NCBI GenBank assembly: GCA_045593645.1
Contig: JAZNWZ010000018.1
Span: 1-7,007 of the forward strand
Direction: 5' to 3'
DNA from: Fimenecus sp045593645
GTDB lineage: Bacteria; Bacillota; Clostridia; Oscillospirales; Acutalibacteraceae
Length of the DNA: 7,007 nt
Position numbers and translations under genes: made by a program. Below are positions 5,798 through 7,007 of the stretch, piece after piece. The notes beneath the pieces were generated by a model, which was not told where the DNA came from, ran no database searches, and saw nothing but the letters and a program-made list of their open reading frames with translations. Positions within the stretch are counted from its first letter, which is position 1; every line of letters starts with the position of its first letter.

Positions 5798-7007
5798 TTA
5801 TACTAATGGATTTGGCATATACAATTCAGGATTTTGACGTGTACCGTTAAGTCTTACTTCAAAGTGAAGGTGTGCACCTGCACTTGGCTTATCAGCAGTT
5901 GGTCTTGGTAAACAATATCCTGTATTACCTAATTTACCAACAACTTGACCTTGAGATACTTTTTGTCCGACAACAACGCTTAAGCTTTCACAGTGAGCAT
6001 AAAGTGTTACAACACCATTGCCATGGTCAATCATCAAATAGTTACCTGAACGTGAATCATAAGAAACTTTAAGTACTGTTCCTGATGCTACTGCATAAAG
6101 AGTTGCACCACGAGATACGTTATGATATGTTTTACCGTTGATTACACGAGTACCAGGTGCACAAAGGTCAATCGCACCATTTCTGCTTGAAGACATATGA
6201 GCACTATATCCTGATGATATGTAAGCCGTGCTGTCTTGAACAGGACAAATCATTCCTCGTGAAGAAACACGGAAGTTATGACTTACAACACCGTTGTCAA
6301 TAGAGCCGTCGCCTGTTCCAGCTTCTTCCCTTGCAATTCTATCCATTTCTTCTGCAAATGCTCGTTCTGCTTCTTCAAGCTTTTTCTTTGCATCTGCTTC
6401 ATCTTGAGAATATTGATTAAGCAATCTGTTTGCTTCCATTTTTTGTGCTTCAACTATTTTAAGTTTTGCATCAAAAGCCTCATATTTCGCAACAACGATT
6501 TCTTTCTTTTCTTCGAGTTCTGCCTTGTCGTCTCTTAATTGGGCTTTCTTTCCTTCCAAATCTGCCTTTTGAGCTTCAAGGTCTTTTATCATCTTGTTTT
6601 TATCTTCAATTTGATTTTGAAGGTCTGTAATGATTTTCTTATCTTGCCTTGAAACTTGACGAATAAGCTCACTTCTTGCTAAAAAGTCTTCAAAGTCCTC
6701 TGCCTCAAGGAAAATCTCAATTTCTGAGGTTTCACCTGCCATATAAACAGCTCTAAGTCTTTGAGCAAGAAGGTCTTGTGTTTTTTCAATTTCTTTTTGT
6801 TGGTCTTCGATTTGTTTTTCTACTTCTGCAATTTTTGCTTCAACAACTTTAATCTCGTCTTCTTTTGCTAATATGTCTTCTTCAAGATTATTTATTCCCT
6901 TGTTCAAAACTTCAAGCTCGTTGCTTATGATTGAAAGTTGTTGCTCGTAAGCATCAATTTGCTTTTGAAGTGCTTGAATATATTCTCTTTGTTTTTCTTT
7001 CTTGTCT
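5798..7007 (-). CDS. EnvC-like coiled-coil protein with M23/LytM domain (5' end missing)
   Basis: The frame is open to the right edge with no stop, giving 402 residues; the start and any signal peptide lie outside. The first ~225 visible residues are charged, heptad-like coiled coil, with a small non-coil insert near 84-115 (RLRAVYMAGETSEIEIFLEA), the layout of EnvC and PcsB-type proteins that FtsEX controls at division. The C-terminal ~150 residues are a LytM/M23 domain: SSGYS, a GNYLMIDHGNGVVTLYAH core and HLHFEV near the end. His338, His379 and His381 (numbered from the edge) match catalytic or zinc residues, and Asp280 matches the zinc Asp. The His four residues before that Asp (HxGxD) is Asn276 (NGAID). 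An insert of about 16 residues follows. As in E. coli EnvC, the domain may bind or activate hydrolases without cutting. The S41 gene follows 19 bases on; ftsE/ftsX upstream is a guess. Confidence 0.9.
   Translation of the reverse strand, partial: DKKEKQREYIQALQKQIDAYEQQLSIISNELEVLNKGINNLEEDILAKEDEIKVVEAKIAEVEKQIEDQQKEIEKTQDLLAQRLRAVYMAGETSEIEIFLEAEDFEDFLARSELIRQVSRQDKKIITDLQNQIEDKNKMIKDLEAQKADLEGKKAQLRDDKAELEEKKEIVVAKYEAFDAKLKIVEAQKMEANRLLNQYSQDEADAKKKLEEAERAFAEEMDRIAREEAGTGDGSIDNGVVSHNFRVSSRGMICPVQDSTAYISSGYSAHMSSSRNGAIDLCAPGTRVINGKTYHNVSRGATLYAVASGTVLKVSYDSRSGNYLMIDHGNGVVTLYAHCESLSVVVGQKVSQGQVVGKLGNTGYCLPRPTADKPSAGAHLHFEVRLNGTRQNPELYMPNPLV

Noticed and set aside
5872..6538. Plus-strand open frames opposite the M23 gene
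   Set aside because: They mirror the strongly biased coiled-coil and LytM codons on the other strand and show no motif or start signal.
5798..6907. M23 gene beginning at the TTG at 6907
   Set aside because: The frame stays open and coiled-coil-like up to the right edge, so the gene is cut off by the window and TTG 6907 is an internal Leu codon.

Overview
This AT-rich window looks like part of a Firmicutes (Clostridia) chromosome, most likely a gut Oscillospirales/Ruminococcaceae-type bacterium. The grounds are the greA-lysS pair, an EnvC-like M23 protein next to a CtpA-like S41 protein, a short ammonia-dependent NadE, strong AAGGAG-type ribosome sites and a GC-rich palindromic element of a kind I remember from gut Firmicutes. 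The genus assignment is inference. Every credible gene lies on the minus strand, so transcription runs from high to low coordinates.

Right to left there are four transcription units. (1) 7007-4582: a coiled-coil M23/LytM envelope protein (5' end beyond the window), then an S41 (CtpA-like) protein 19 bases downstream, closed by a strong intrinsic terminator at 4542-4577. (2) 4519-2399: greA and lysS, driven by a perfect-consensus promoter (TTGACA-17-TATAAT) and closed by an intrinsic terminator. (3) 2397-697: nadE followed by two tandem GtrA-family membrane proteins about 70% identical to each other, with its own promoter. (4) 614-1: a MerR-type regulator with a membrane segment, running off the left edge, with a textbook MerR operator dyad inside a 19-bp promoter spacer. 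A palindromic element resembling a dispersed repeat lies between units 3 and 4.

Units 2 and 3 are mostly housekeeping: transcript cleavage, lysyl-tRNA charging and NAD synthesis. The most unusual point is in unit 1. The S41 protein has Gly and Asn at the positions of the catalytic Ser and Lys, at the exact 25-residue spacing of the family. The LytM domain next door has Asn in place of the first zinc-binding His. A co-transcribed pair of apparently inactive envelope hydrolases suggests a regulatory or scaffolding module, perhaps linked to FtsEX-type cell-wall cleavage. The second point is the membrane-attached MerR regulator with its clear autoregulatory site. I saw no CRISPR, tRNA, rRNA, prophage or transposase.
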